NCBI GenBank assembly: GCA_010645155.1
Contig: JAAGOF010000081.1
Location: 607,537 to 671,536, forward strand
DNA length: 64,000 nt
Reading direction: 5' to 3'
DNA from: Tigriopus japonicus
Taxonomy: Eukaryota > Arthropoda > Copepoda > Harpacticoida > Harpacticidae
The notes beneath the pieces are model-generated. The model made no database searches. It saw nothing but the letters and a program-made list of their open reading frames with translations, and was not told the origin of the DNA. The position numbers and the translations under genes were made by a program. This document shows positions 12,401 to 23,900 of this stretch, piece by piece; positions within the stretch are counted from its first letter, which is position 1, and every line of letters begins with the position of its first letter.

Positions 12401-15400
12401 GTTAAATAAAATCTTGCGTTGCAACATAATAACATAAGCAATCGTTAAATGAAATATTCTCCGACAATTTGGAGGATGTAACATAAGTTTTTGTGTTAGT
12501 GAAAAAGATTTCACGTCACACTTTCAGCGGTTCTTCAGGTATTTTTCTTTAAAACTCTGAAGCCAACATGTTATGCCAAGTTGTGGAATCGACGAGATGT
12601 TCCTTGATTTGAAATTTATATTGTTTAAGTTTAAAACAACGGAAAAATAAATCTAGATATTTCGTGCCTTCAAACTGAAACCGATCGAACACCAGAGAAA
12701 AAAGCAAAACCCAATTTGAGCAATTTTGGCAACACTTCGCATGTCTCACTTGGTCTCAAGTCGGAATCAAGACCAGCGAGACTTTCATTGTATTGGTCTG
12801 GTCTCATACTGTATGATACATTGCTGGTATCAGCCCCATCAGTACTCGAAACACATCAGTAGAGGAGGTTCTCTGGCATATCCTTGGGACTCTTGGCCAA
12901 GTTTCAATCATTCTGCACATTCCTGGCCTGATCTGGTCCAGAACTGTTCATACTTGAAGACACGTCAACACTTGGAGTTTTGTTTTCACGTCCATAACTT
13001 CGAAATTGATAAAGTTGGAGCAATGAAATAAACTCAAAATGTGCGGGCTTTTCATTAACTTTGATGCTCCAAGGAAAATTGGGCATTTTGTTAAAAGAAG
13101 TTTAGCAAAGTAATAATTGGGGCAAGTAGAAAATTGGTACATACCAGTCTTTAAGGTCATGGTGATCCTAGACATGGGGATAAGACCTCCAAAACTATGA
13201 TATTTGACGACAAATTGTTTTCTCCAGANNNNNNNNNNNNNNNNNNNNNNNNNNNNNNNNNNNNNNNNNNNNNNNNNNNNNNNNNNNNNNNNNNNNNNNN
13301 NNNNNNNNNNNNNNNNNNNNNNNNNNNNNNNNNNNNNNNNNNNNNNNNNNNNNNNNNNNNNNNNNNNNNNNNNNNNNNNNNNNNNNNNNNNNNNNNNNNN
13401 NNNNNNNNNNNNNNNNNNNNNNNNNNNNNNNNNNNNNNNNNNNNNNNNNNNNNNNNNNNNNNNNNNNNNNNNNNNNNNNNNNNNNNNNNNNNNNNNNNNN
13501 NNNNNNNNNNNNNNNNNNNNNNNNNNNNNNNNNNNNNNNNNNNNNNNNNAAAATCATATTTTACAATACAACTTCGAATTTTGTCCGCAAACCACAAAAT
13601 TGGGGAAACTTGTCCTCTTGAGAATGATCTGGAAACAGGAAGTCAAAATCAAAATAGGAAAAGAAACAGGTGGAATTTATCAGTGGTATCATGCCATCGG
13701 GCCTTTAGCCGTTCCTCGAAAAAAGGAACGGATTACAGCTCCCAACCTTTTCCAAAAATGAGGAACGCATTACTCAGGAATTCCTTTTCAAAAAAGGAAT
13801 GGCGTTATAAATTACTCGTTACAGAAGTACTTTTACTTTACCAAAAAGGTCGGTTTTAGGAGCTTCGTCGCTTGCCTATGGCGTTTTAATAAAATTGCCA
13901 AAAAACTTAATCTTGAAGAACTTTACTCAGGACTTATTGGCAGAAAAAAACATTTCTTTTGTTGATTGGTCTAGTAAAATCAATGACATTTGAATGGGAG
14001 GGAGTCAATGTTTTCTTGAATTTGCTGGATCGTGTAAAGCAGTATAAGTACTAAGTACTAAATAACTAAATAAGTACTAAGTCCATTTAGCACTCCGGTC
14101 GAGTAGTCCCGAAACTGCTAAATATGTACGTACATAGGAAGCAGTAATTTTGCATTTGGCCTGTTCTTATAAAAGCTAAAATTGAGATTTTTCTCATTTT
14201 GTTACTCTTTTTTCTGACCTCCTCACTTGAAGAAGTCAAAATACTTTCAGTCAAAAATATATCAAAGACTAACCATGGAGGATAAAAAGTGAGAATGTAC
14301 ATCAAATAATCAAATACAACAACCTTGGTTGGATTAGCCAATATTGCGGACTTTGTTCTAAATTGGTTTACCCAAATTATCGTTTCCATTGAAAACATCA
14401 TCTAAAAATATCTCCTTGAATGATCATGACAGAATGTTTTTGACAAACCTAGTTTGGACTTGGCTCCAATCTGCTCATTGCCCCAATAAACAGATTGGTG
14501 CTCACCGCCCTCCATTGGGTGTTATAGAGTATTAACACGTATCACATAAACATAAGTAAGCATTTTCCCATTTTTGAGCACCTTTGTATTTTTGTGATTT
14601 TTTCAACTATTTTGCACCTTTTTTCTGGGAAATTTTATTGTTTTCGCGGATGTTTTGCTCTTTTTTCTACTTTTTCCTACCTTTTACTTTTTGCCTTATT
14701 CTTTTTCCACTTTTTTTAATTTTCAAAAAATACTTTGAATATTTTTTTTTCATTCAGAATTAATTCAGAACACAATTGGTAATTATATATGAATTGGCAG
14801 GTTTTTCTTCTATCACGACACATCATCGAAGGATTTTTTTTTCGCCTTCAAGGGGGTAAAATTGAACTTTGTTTTAATCCAAGAGGCTTCTTAAGGACTC
14901 AAAAGACCATCTCGTAACGGTGAGAGCCAAGCCGAGCCATGTTCTGGTCGTGAATCATCAAATTCTTGAGACTCATTTCAAGTCCAGTCTGGCGAATTTC
15001 CTGAGCCCGAGAAATCTTCGACAACATCTTCAAACGACTCATACCCATAGTTTCGTTCCCGTCTGACTTTCTTCTGAAGAAGTTTTTGATGACGTTGTTG
15101 CTGCTAGGATTTCAGGCAAGACATGCCCCGACCCATAACGGACGAGCCCAAGGTGTCATTGCTGATTTGGTGTGCAGTAAGGGCGGCTTTCCGACTAGAA
15201 TCAGGGCCCCCAGGAATGAAAAATGCTTTTTGGGACGGATTCGATAGGCGTTTAGGCCGAGTACCACGTAGACCAGAAGAATCTTGAGTATCATCAAGAT
15301 CACTTGGAGAAGGAGTTGAGCGAGAAGCCATGCGGTTCTCTTGAATTATGTCCCGAACTTCTAGGTCTTTGGGGTCAAAATGGAATGCATCGTCGTGGTC

Positions 15401-17726
15401 TTCGTCTTCCTCGATATCACATGGCCTGTTCCCAAAACTCGCGTCTCTTTTGGGTCGGGAGGTGGGTCGCAATTCACCTCCAAATGGGATTAAAGATGAG
15501 CCTTACACAACAAGCTTATTATGTTGGCCGTGAGGTCCGGGCATTAAATCAATTCAATCGGAACTTTTGCTAGTCGATGGGATCTCGATCAGGACACTCT
15601 TGGAGGTGCTGAAGCTCTTGTTTCCGAGGGATGTGATGAGTGGCGTTGTACGGACAAATGGCCATGTCCATTTCCAGATGATTCTTGGCGCACTTGACAA
15701 CAGCCCAAATGTTATGTGCACTAATTCAAATGGCTCAAGTAAACCAAAGTAGAGTAAAAATAACACTGCTCAAGTATAGTTTCCGTACATAAACTGTGTT
15801 TGAAAGGCAGCTGATGTACAGAGACAGAGCTCAACTATACTCGAGCAGCGTTATTCATACTCCACCTTGGTATACTTGAGCCATTTGAATTCGTGCACCT
15901 AGCATTCGGGCTAATGTGATTTTGAATTCAATGTGGCAAAATCTAATGGCACTCGTCATAAGGACACGTAATAGTTTTGAGGCCCATCGTAGTCTCGAGC
16001 GAAGCGAAAAAGTCAACCGGAACATGCTTTTAGAAATTTGAGCTTCTCCAAATTCATAATTGATTTTTTTTTCCTTCATTTTTTTGAAATACCATTGTCT
16101 GTGGGAAGAGACTGTATTCAAAAACTTTCCTTCCTTTATAAACTCCTTTATAATGCGCCCCGAATGTTCAAAACACACCGTAAAATCGTGCATTTTTAGC
16201 TCTCTAACTATTTCAACTTTTTCCCCAACTATTTTGACGGTAAAACTGACCTTTCTGCCGTTTTCACCTTCTAAAAATCCATTGCCCTACAGTAGTTACA
16301 TCCTTCCTTACTTCCTTCAGTCATTCATTCATCTATGTTTTTAATATTAGCATAATTTTTCCCGCTACTGAAAGACACTAACAATTAAGAATTGGTAGTA
16401 ATTGTTAGTTTTTGATTTTGAACTTCTTTCTTTAAATAGTCAGCTTTAGACTATTCAAAACGATAAAATGGAGAAACAGTTAAACCTGGAAAAGTAACAA
16501 ATTACTGTACTTTCGTTAAAACTGCCCTGCATGGCATAAGATATTCTTAGCCAAGCACAACTAAACAGATACAACAATCAATGAGAAAAATGGTAAAAAT
16601 GTTACAAAAAAAAAAACAATTTCGTTTCACAATTTCTCAACCAAATTAAATAACACATCTTTCGGCAATATCTTTTCCCAAAAATTTGCTGGCCGCGGTC
16701 ATCACTCTTGCATTTACCGGGTGATGCAAAAGAAACGGAACAGCAAACCATGTCCGTAACTCGGAAATGGTTGATCTCACAAAAAATATATAGAGCTCAA
16801 AAAGATGCGACAGATAACAATTCTTAAGATACAAAAGTTGTTATTCTCTTTTTGTCGCCTTATTTTTGATTTTAGCCAAATTTATGAAGAGAGAAAAAAG
16901 TCGGAGTCACGAACGCTCTGTTTTCGTAAAGGGCCCTTTAGGGAAAAAATCGTCGTCGCTTAAATATTGAAATTGGGTGAAATTGCTTTTTCTGACTTTT
17001 CAATTCAAGTGTTTGCCCAATCTTATCCATTAAAGGTGAGGTTCATACATGGTTTCAATCATGAGTTATTGACGATGGAATTAGGTGTTCCGTTTCTTTT
17101 GAAACACCCGGTAGTCCTCAAAGAGCTCACTATCCTCCTTGGAATTTTCTTGCTTCAGCTGGAAACTCAATCACATCCGATTGTCCATCGGATAACTTCA
17201 ATTGTGAGCTCAGAACGACCTCATCCAATTAGATTGGAATCTTGCACTTCTCAGAAGAGAGCCGAGGCCAAAACTGGAGCCAAGCCAATTTGGAAGAAGG
17301 TGAACGAACTACCATTAGTTTGACCATTCAATCATAAACCCGCTCTTTCGTTCGTTCCAGGACCAATTGAGAGTCAACAAGTATGCCGCGTTCCCATCAA
17401 CCAATAAAGCCGAGACCCCCAAAAGAATGGAGCATAGTGCAGATGTAAACACACCAGAAGCTCTTTCGTGGGACCCACGCAATTCCCGTCGGAAACCTTG
17501 GCGAAGGAAAGCCATTTCCCAGCAAGTGTTCCATTTAAGGACCACAAAAGGTCATGCTTCCAATTTTGTGACCCGTGGCGATCAGAACCGATTAGACGAC
17601 CGTCTTTTGTATGCCAAAGATGGGATCACGTTCTTGACAAGAGATCGGATCGTGGGAAAAGTTCTGTGGAGTGTTCCATATCTAGGACATCTCAAGAGGG
17701 TCCTGAGTGCCCTAATAGGATTATAA
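9490..17726 (+). CDS. Signal peptidase complex catalytic subunit (SEC11-like)
   Basis: ER serine protease that removes signal peptides. Three exons join in frame: 9490-9702, 17159-17299 and 17361-17726, giving 239 residues. The N-terminus has a hydrophobic stretch (about residues 5-21), as in single-pass SEC11. The catalytic motifs of the family are present in order: SSSMSP (catalytic Ser at about residue 41), IVHRI (His 81), and TRGDQNRLDD (about 189-198), followed by the VGKVLWSVPYLG strand. The spacing between the HR and GD motifs is about 109 residues, against about 20-25 usual. It is filled by a basic, low-complexity insert (about 84-175) split over exons 2 and 3. The protein is therefore longer than the usual ~180 residues and divergent. 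Intron 1 is 7.5 kb and full of mobile elements. The first ATG giving the hydrophobic segment was taken as the start; an upstream exon cannot be excluded. Confidence 0.85.
10202..10659. mobile_element. hAT-type MITE with AATTAC word array, copy 1
   Basis: The ends read CAGAGTTGTGTCAATTA (left) and CACAGGTCTG (right); the better-preserved left end of the copy at 60874 is CAGACCTGTG. Flanks ACGATCAA and CCGACCAA match at 6 of 8 positions. Both ends are dense in AATTAC/GTAATT words around a unique centre. It lies in intron 1 of the SEC11-like gene. Confidence 0.8.
10668..11964. other. Intron sequence without recognised features
   Basis: Part of SEC11-like intron 1. Short frames on both strands (for example 11243-11488 and 11545-11999) show no family resemblance and overlap each other. 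Confidence 0.5.
11965..12844. mobile_element. hAT-type element, 880 bp, perfect target duplication
   Basis: The TIR is TAGTGATGGG at the left and CCCATCAGTA at the right. It is flanked on both sides by CTCGAAAC (11957-11964 and 12845-12852), a perfect 8-bp duplication. The subterminal zones carry GAGACCA/TGGTCTC and GGTATC-like words in opposite orientation at the two ends. The interior shows no transposase. Confidence 0.9.
12853..14833. other. Intron sequence and assembly gap, no gene recognised
   Basis: SEC11-like intron 1. Around 13680-13830, words such as CGTTCCT, AAAAAAGGAA and GTTAC occur in both orientations, suggesting an eroded repeat. Frames that run through the unknown bases are artefacts. 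Confidence 0.5.
13229..13549. other. Assembly gap (321 N)
   Basis: Run of unknown bases; real length may differ. Confidence 0.99.
14834..15987 (-). pseudogene. GTSF1/Asterix-like CHHC zinc-finger retropseudogene
   Basis: Read on the minus strand from the ATG at 15987 there are two U11-48K/GTSF-type CHHC fingers. Finger 1 begins TCPYDECH. It holds two in-frame stops and is cut by a 211-bp MITE between its second His and last Cys; with the MITE removed the spacing is exactly C-x5-H-x9-H-x3-C. Finger 2 (15656-15594, CPYNATHH to HLQEC) has the same spacing. It is followed by PDRDPID and a stop. Further on are an open 122-codon acidic/serine-rich stretch (15472-15104) and, after a frame change, about 70 codons (15111-14899) rich in basic and Met residues. 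No introns are seen. ATTAAA (14878-14873) precedes an A9 tract (14842-14834) by about 30 bp, as in a processed copy. GTSF1/Asterix works in nuclear piRNA silencing. Identity of the fingers is strong; that the downstream stretches belong to the same gene is inferred. Confidence 0.8.
15702..15912. mobile_element. Palindromic 211-bp MITE interrupting the GTSF-like copy
   Basis: The ends are inverted repeats of about 75 bp beginning AGCCC(A/G)AATG and including TTCAAATGGCTCAAGTA. Flanks are AAC (15699-15701) and AAT (15913-15915), consistent with a 3-bp duplication of the host His-Ile-Val codons. A second copy, itself interrupted, is at 30835-31302, and eroded relatives fill 30541-30834. Confidence 0.88.
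15988..16716. other. Intron sequence, nothing recognised
   Basis: AT-rich part of SEC11-like intron 1 between the retropseudogene and the next MITE. Confidence 0.5.
16717..17111. mobile_element. Mariner-type MITE, 395 bp
   Basis: The inverted ends share CCGGGTG followed by CAAAAGAAACGGAAC and are bounded by TA at 16715-16716 and 17112-17113. The interior has no transposase. The right end is 47 bp before SEC11-like exon 2, close enough to occupy the branch-point region. Confidence 0.8.
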
Positions 17727-17867
17727 ATGACCCCCGAAGCCTACGACGTCATTCCGATAAAGACTTGCTCACCGTATTAACCTGACAAAAAAGTATTGTA
17801 GAACATCGACTTTCGTTTATATTTTTTGATCCAAATATTGAATATCACAGTCATGACGATGCTTTGA

Positions 17868-17873
17868 AATAAA
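17868..17873 (+). terminator. AATAAA poly(A) signal of the SEC11-like gene
   Basis: Canonical signal 142 bp after the stop at 17724-17726 and only 74 bp from the stop of the convergent FAM20-like gene. Confidence 0.7.
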
Positions 17874-17946
17874 GATGACTTTTTGTCGTGCTGAAGGTCT
17901 GGTCATCAGTATCTTGGTCTCCAGTCTAAGTAGATCACATCGGTCT

Positions 17947-20900
17947 TTAACTCCACATTTTGTCCTCAACGCCTTCATTCCCACTTGCATAGAGGTCGTC
18001 GTGAGAAAATATCACATCTGTGATCTTCTCAGCTCCCGCTAAGCAACTCCGGATCATCTAGAAAAAGAGGGCCAAAAAGTCAATTTCAAGTTCCATCTCA
18101 GAAAGTATTGGGAGCCCTTGCTAACCTGCAGAATGATCCCAACTCGACGATCTAAGGCCAGTAAATGAGGTTTGAGAAGAATTGGCTTCAAAGGGTCTTG
18201 ATCCATGGCCTCTTCCATGAGTTTGGAGAGAGGAGCAGAGCCCGAATGGAATCGATATAAGGTGGATAATGTGGAGGAACGAATCATGCAACATTGATAG
18301 ATGGGAGCCAAAATCGAGATCTCGTCATGGTTGGCCTTGCCAAAACCTCGTCCATGATCCAAATGAAGAGGGTAGGTGCGGTTACCAAAGAGCTAAAAAC
18401 AAACAGGAATGACTAATGAATGCTCACATCGAAAATGATCAGAGCACTTAGAATTAAGGCTGCAAACGAGTCTTTTATGGCGACTCTTGAGTCACGAGCC
18501 ATTTTTTCCTTGGAGCAAATGTCTTTAATTAGAGTTCAACTTTACAGTATCATGCGTTAATATACAGTGTTAAATAGCTAGAGCACTATAATTATAAGAG
18601 TAAGGGCTGGTTTCAGTGCCAAGTGTCTTTTGAAAGAATTGAAAAGGAACTCGTTATCGGAACAAGCCCAAAACTTGCAAGTAATGATTTTGTTCAATAC
18701 TCATTGATAAAACATTTCTCACTTTGCCTCTGGATTCCTTTTTTGCTCTCAAATCATATTAAGACACTGATCCTTCTGAGGGACCACTCATGATCGCACT
18801 CTGGTTAATATAGTTCTCTTTTAAATAATGAGTTTTTAGTCCACCAAAATGGCTAGTACGTATTTTAAACTGAGACAATAGGAGTAAGATAGTCTGATTT
18901 ATTTTTATGTGAATGACTTATTATGATTTCAGAATTGGTTATTTTCAGAGTCGATATGGTTTAGGGCAATTTTTTTGCATTAATTGAAATAATTTAACTC
19001 AAGTCTTGCTCAAATGAATCGAAAAAAATCGCGAATCGGGTCGAATCTTTAGGCACAACCCTAGTTGGAACTTGCCAGTTCCAGTCACTGGTTCGTTATG
19101 AGCGATGACGTGATGTACCTTGTGTCATTTATCAACACATGAGAGAATTCACTCTTCTTTTACTTGAAGAGTCATAATTCAGGCGACTGGTTCACTTACC
19201 TTGATGGTCTCATAATGATGTCGGTCCATATTTCCCATGAGGAAGTCAAACACAGCCATATCCATCAAGTCCAAGAGCCTTCGGCCTTTGTCGTAAGGCT
19301 TGACTTCTCTGACAATGTCACAATATTCTTCATCCGTCTCCCAATTGGCTTTCCGACGTTTGTGGTAGGTACGTCTCCAAGGATGCCGCCAAGTTCGCCG
19401 AGGAGCTATAGCCTATAACAAAAAAATGCATGAAGCGTACCCATAAAACTTATTCCTTAGGGAATAAGATGGATAACCAAGTTATGATGTTGGGTACACC
19501 CAAGTTCACTAATAACGGGGAATAACCGTAGATAACAAACTAAATGAGGTTGGCACAATTTGTCGCTTTGGTTAAACATGTCTTTTTTATGACATTCCTG
19601 TTACGCGTTGTTAAAATAAGCTTCAAAGTTTTTAAAAAAGTTTTGAATGTTAGAAATGATATAACATGCCAACGAAAAAGTTGTACTTGATGCCGATTAC
19701 GTTCAAACTTAACCTTTCAAAATTACTCTACTTTCAAATGTCATTAACAGGGCCACTAAATTTGGGTAAACAAATATCCAAAAATGTATCATTTTTTCTA
19801 GTTTTATTTTTTTGAAAAACAATGTAAGAAAATCGGGTTTTTAGTAATTTTCCCAACACTTTTTTCACTTTATTGCTATTAAAACTGACGTTTTCTCCTA
19901 CTCGTATCTTCTGTAAATTTTATTTCATAAGGAGGAAAAGATGCCAAAATAACTGTATTTTGCAACAATCCTTATATATAAATCTGCTTCAAGATAGCGC
20001 AAAAAAAGTTCTTTACATAGGTTTCATCAATTCACGCACCCAACAATTTTGATAATCGAAAAAATGCTCTCAGAATTTGCTATGTAGATAAAAATGTAAT
20101 TGGAATTTACAATTACAATTAATATACAATTAAAATTACAATTAATAAAACAAACGATCTCATTTCTTTCATTATCTTTCTAACTGACTAAAAAATCCAA
20201 ATCTTAGGATGAGGAGAAAAAGTGTCCCTTTCTGTGTTTTTCTCTGTTAACTATAACAGAATGTGACTACTGATCTCAGGATTACTATTGTGTTGGACGA
20301 GAATCAAAAACTATTTACTTATAATTTAAAAAAACAACTTTTCTTTGTCATTTCTAGCTTTAAAAATGTAGATTTTTAGTTTGAAAACTTCTTTTTCACA
20401 TCATTTCAACTCTTTTCCGCCCTATATTAATGTGTATTGTGTTTGCAGTGCTGCCATTTTTGACTCCGAGTTTATGTCTCTCAACTTTTCGGAAGTCTGG
20501 TTGTGGCAAGCTTTCTAAATAACGACCAATATTATTATTTTTTTTGGGGGGGGCGGATTTTTTAATCCCGCTACAAGGAATGGGATTCCCTGTAAAGAGA
20601 TGTAATGATTAATTTAGTTCATAAAATTACCGTTTATATGAAATTTGATCTGCCAATGAGTTACTGTTGGCAGATCTGTACAATCCTTGAATAGTGGGTT
20701 GGTCAGGAATAGTATTCAAAAATTTGTGCAATCCTGCCTTATATGCTGTTAGAGGATCAGCCCCTACATATTCCCGACGAAGACTAATGGGTAACAAATT
20801 GAACAATGAAGGAGCCCGATAAAGAAGAGAGGAGGACTTCATTGTTCGAAACATATCGAAAAATATCGAAACACTTTGTCAAAAATCGAAGTCAAAGCTC

Positions 20901-23900
20901 AGTAATCAGTACTCTGGATTTTTGATGCAACGTGAAACAAATCGGTGTGCCGCTCTCTCAATAAAACATCCTGTTTCCCACCTTTCAAGTGGGTTAGGCA
21001 GAGTGTTCTTCAATTCCTTTAAGGACTAATTCGTGGAATATAACGGTTTCTTTCGCATGAAGTATTGCTTTCTTCCTTGTTTTTACATATTTTTAGGTTA
21101 ATCTGATTGAACTCCCACGTCAAAATATCGCCATTCACGAAATATATGTAAGGCTTGGATTAGTTAGCTAATGCTTCAGAGTACCTACTTAATAGATTGT
21201 ACATTATGTTGTCAAATAAAAATCCAGCCATATTTTATGGGATCTTGAGATTACTAATCATTAGGGCCAGAAAATGATTTCTTTAAACATAAAATATATT
21301 TAAAACATTGCTCCACTTTTCCTCGATTTTTTAAATACTTTGATTCAAGGCAAAAAAATATTTACTCGAATATTAAAATTAAAAAAATATTTCGGACAAA
21401 ATTGAGGATAAAGATTTAATGACTAATGCTCAATAGAGGTTACCCAAAATGAACCCAAAATACAAAAATATCTTCAAAATGGCGTTTGTACTGAGATGAC
21501 ACATTCACAACCAAAACTATTGTCATAAACGCATAAAACTGCGTCATCTATAGCGGCAAATTGAAAATTATATTCTTAAATTAACTACACGTCAAATATG
21601 CCTCCAAAACGGCCAAATGCATTATAATCACCAAAAACAAATATGGAAACTCGGCGCACACAGACAAAAGTACCAAATAATGATCTAGTCAAAAAAAAAT
21701 CTGAAATATCCGGCTCTTTTCCAATTATTTTGGGATTTTGAAGAAAATATAAATTGGATATTTTGTCACTTTTTTGCCAATATTTTTCCGGGCTCTAATA
21801 ATCGCCAAGCTTAACGTGTGTTCGAAAATGATTGTTTGGATTCATTCAGATGGAATTTGAACTCCTACAAAAATGTTTGAATGCCTCTATTCCTAAAAAG
21901 GTGAAATTTTTGGCGCAATTTTGACCTTTTTTCTGTGCAATAAAATGACATCCTTGGACTGATTAGATTACTTACCAAAGGTGGAAGAAAAGCACCCAAA
22001 CTCGCCTCTAACATTTCAGGATTTCCGCAGATGGCATGACTCGTATCACAGTAATAGCTGCATTTGCCTGTAAAGTAAACGAGACTACTTGACACTTTTA
22101 CTTTGGAACACGTTCCAAAGTGTGCATCCAAGGATTTGGGTTTATGTTCGCCAATCTCCTGAGAGGCGTTTTAAAAATTCAGGTGATGCTATTTCAAAAT
22201 ACTCGTATCTGCACGCGTAGTAAATTCGAAAGCCACCATCAAGCATCATTGTGCAAACAATTTTATGAAGTGAAATGTGAATTGGACGCAAAATAAGAGG
22301 AACTAAGAATTGGAAGCCGAAGACAGCAAATGAAGACTAAAAGTGGAAGAAATCAAACCATCTGATCAATGCCCCCTTTCCCTGCCTTCGTTATTTGGTT
22401 GCTTTGATTTTGTGTCCAATTTAACCAATCCGAAAATTTTCCAAATCTGCTTCAGTTCAGTCCCCAGGCAGAGCAATTTATTTCCTACATTACAATTGTT
22501 GTAATATTATCATATTTACAAAAAAGTTTGTTTAACAGCACTTATAGAAGAAAAACAAATCTTGAAAATGGTGCTTTAAGGTTTATCACACCTTGTTTTG
22601 TTTGACGGGAAATTCAAAGCTAGTCAAGGAGAAAATTCCTTCTCTGCACCCTGTATAAACAACTATTTGGGCCAAAAAAATGACTGATCCGCTCTCTACA
22701 AATCACATTCAAACCTGCTCGGATCCAAATCAAATTACCGCTGTTAGAAATATTTTCAAAACAAGGCCTAATAGTCGCTTTTTTAATAAATCACGCAATT
22801 GGCTGTTTTAGTTGTTCCTAGAATCCAAATCGCCTTTTTGTGGTCTATTGAAAAGCATTTAAAATCTAGTGTTATGGATTTTTTTCATGAAACAGTTTTT
22901 GAAACGAGAAGCAATACCATAGTTGAGGCCAAAAGGGAAGGAGTCGTAGCGTAGGGGATGAGCACTCACCAACTACCCGCAATATCTGGTTCGAATCCCG
23001 GGCTTACCGAGTCCTAGTGACCTGCGGTATTAAGTTACATGCAGTAGTCTCGGCTTTTGACGGCTTAAATGGGCAAACCTGCGGTCATTCCCGAAGGTGA
23101 GGTAAAAATTTATGCTTAAGTGGAGCGGCAATAGCCCCACAGTACGGACAGCCTCTATCAGATCGCATCTGTGAGGCTGTGTTCTGACTCCAGAAAAAAA
23201 CAAAAAAACAAAACACTATAGTTGGGGCTAACTTCTACCCCACACAATTTTCCATGAAAAAAAACTTTGCTTTAAATATAGAAAGGATGGTTCTCAGATG
23301 AAATAACCTTTATGTTGTTCATGACGTTCCTTAATCAACCGTCAAATTTTGCCAAACTTTCGATTGTGTTGCAATTTTTCTTTGCTACCCTGTGGTATGA
23401 ACAAATCCTCTAAGAGTGTGTACCCTATGTAATATTTGTTACTAAATAAGGAGCCCTCACAAGTCCAAAAGTTGAAGAAGTATTCTCAAACACTTTTGCT
23501 CCGTCGATTGATATTGCTTCTCTCTTGACCATGAATGCGTTACTTCATATGATAAATTTTCCGATGACATTTCAACGTTAGGACAATTGAGCTTACCGTG
23601 AAAGCAAATATTTCCAGCGGGGCTAATGAAAAAGGTCTTCAAAAGGTCTTGCTCGGCAAGCTCATAGATCTCAGAGGTGATGTTGAACAGACGCCCAACC
23701 ACTGGAACGGCACGACGAAATCCCAAGAGACGATCCAAGTGGAAAGCAGCAATTTCAGAATTGTGCCGCTCGAAGTCCGTGAAGTAAAAATGGTTCGGCA
23801 AGGTTTCCTGTGACACAAACAGACCCCTTTGAATTGGATGAAGGGCGAAGTTTCGACGCTATTTGTCTTGTCTTTCTGCCTCCTTTGAACATTGCAGAGA

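Noticed and set aside
12726..13031. 101-codon frame in the SEC11-like intron
   Set aside because: It spans the right end of the hAT-type element at 12844 and its target duplication.
13157..13859. Long frames on both strands
   Set aside because: They run through unknown bases; the open length is an artefact of the gap.
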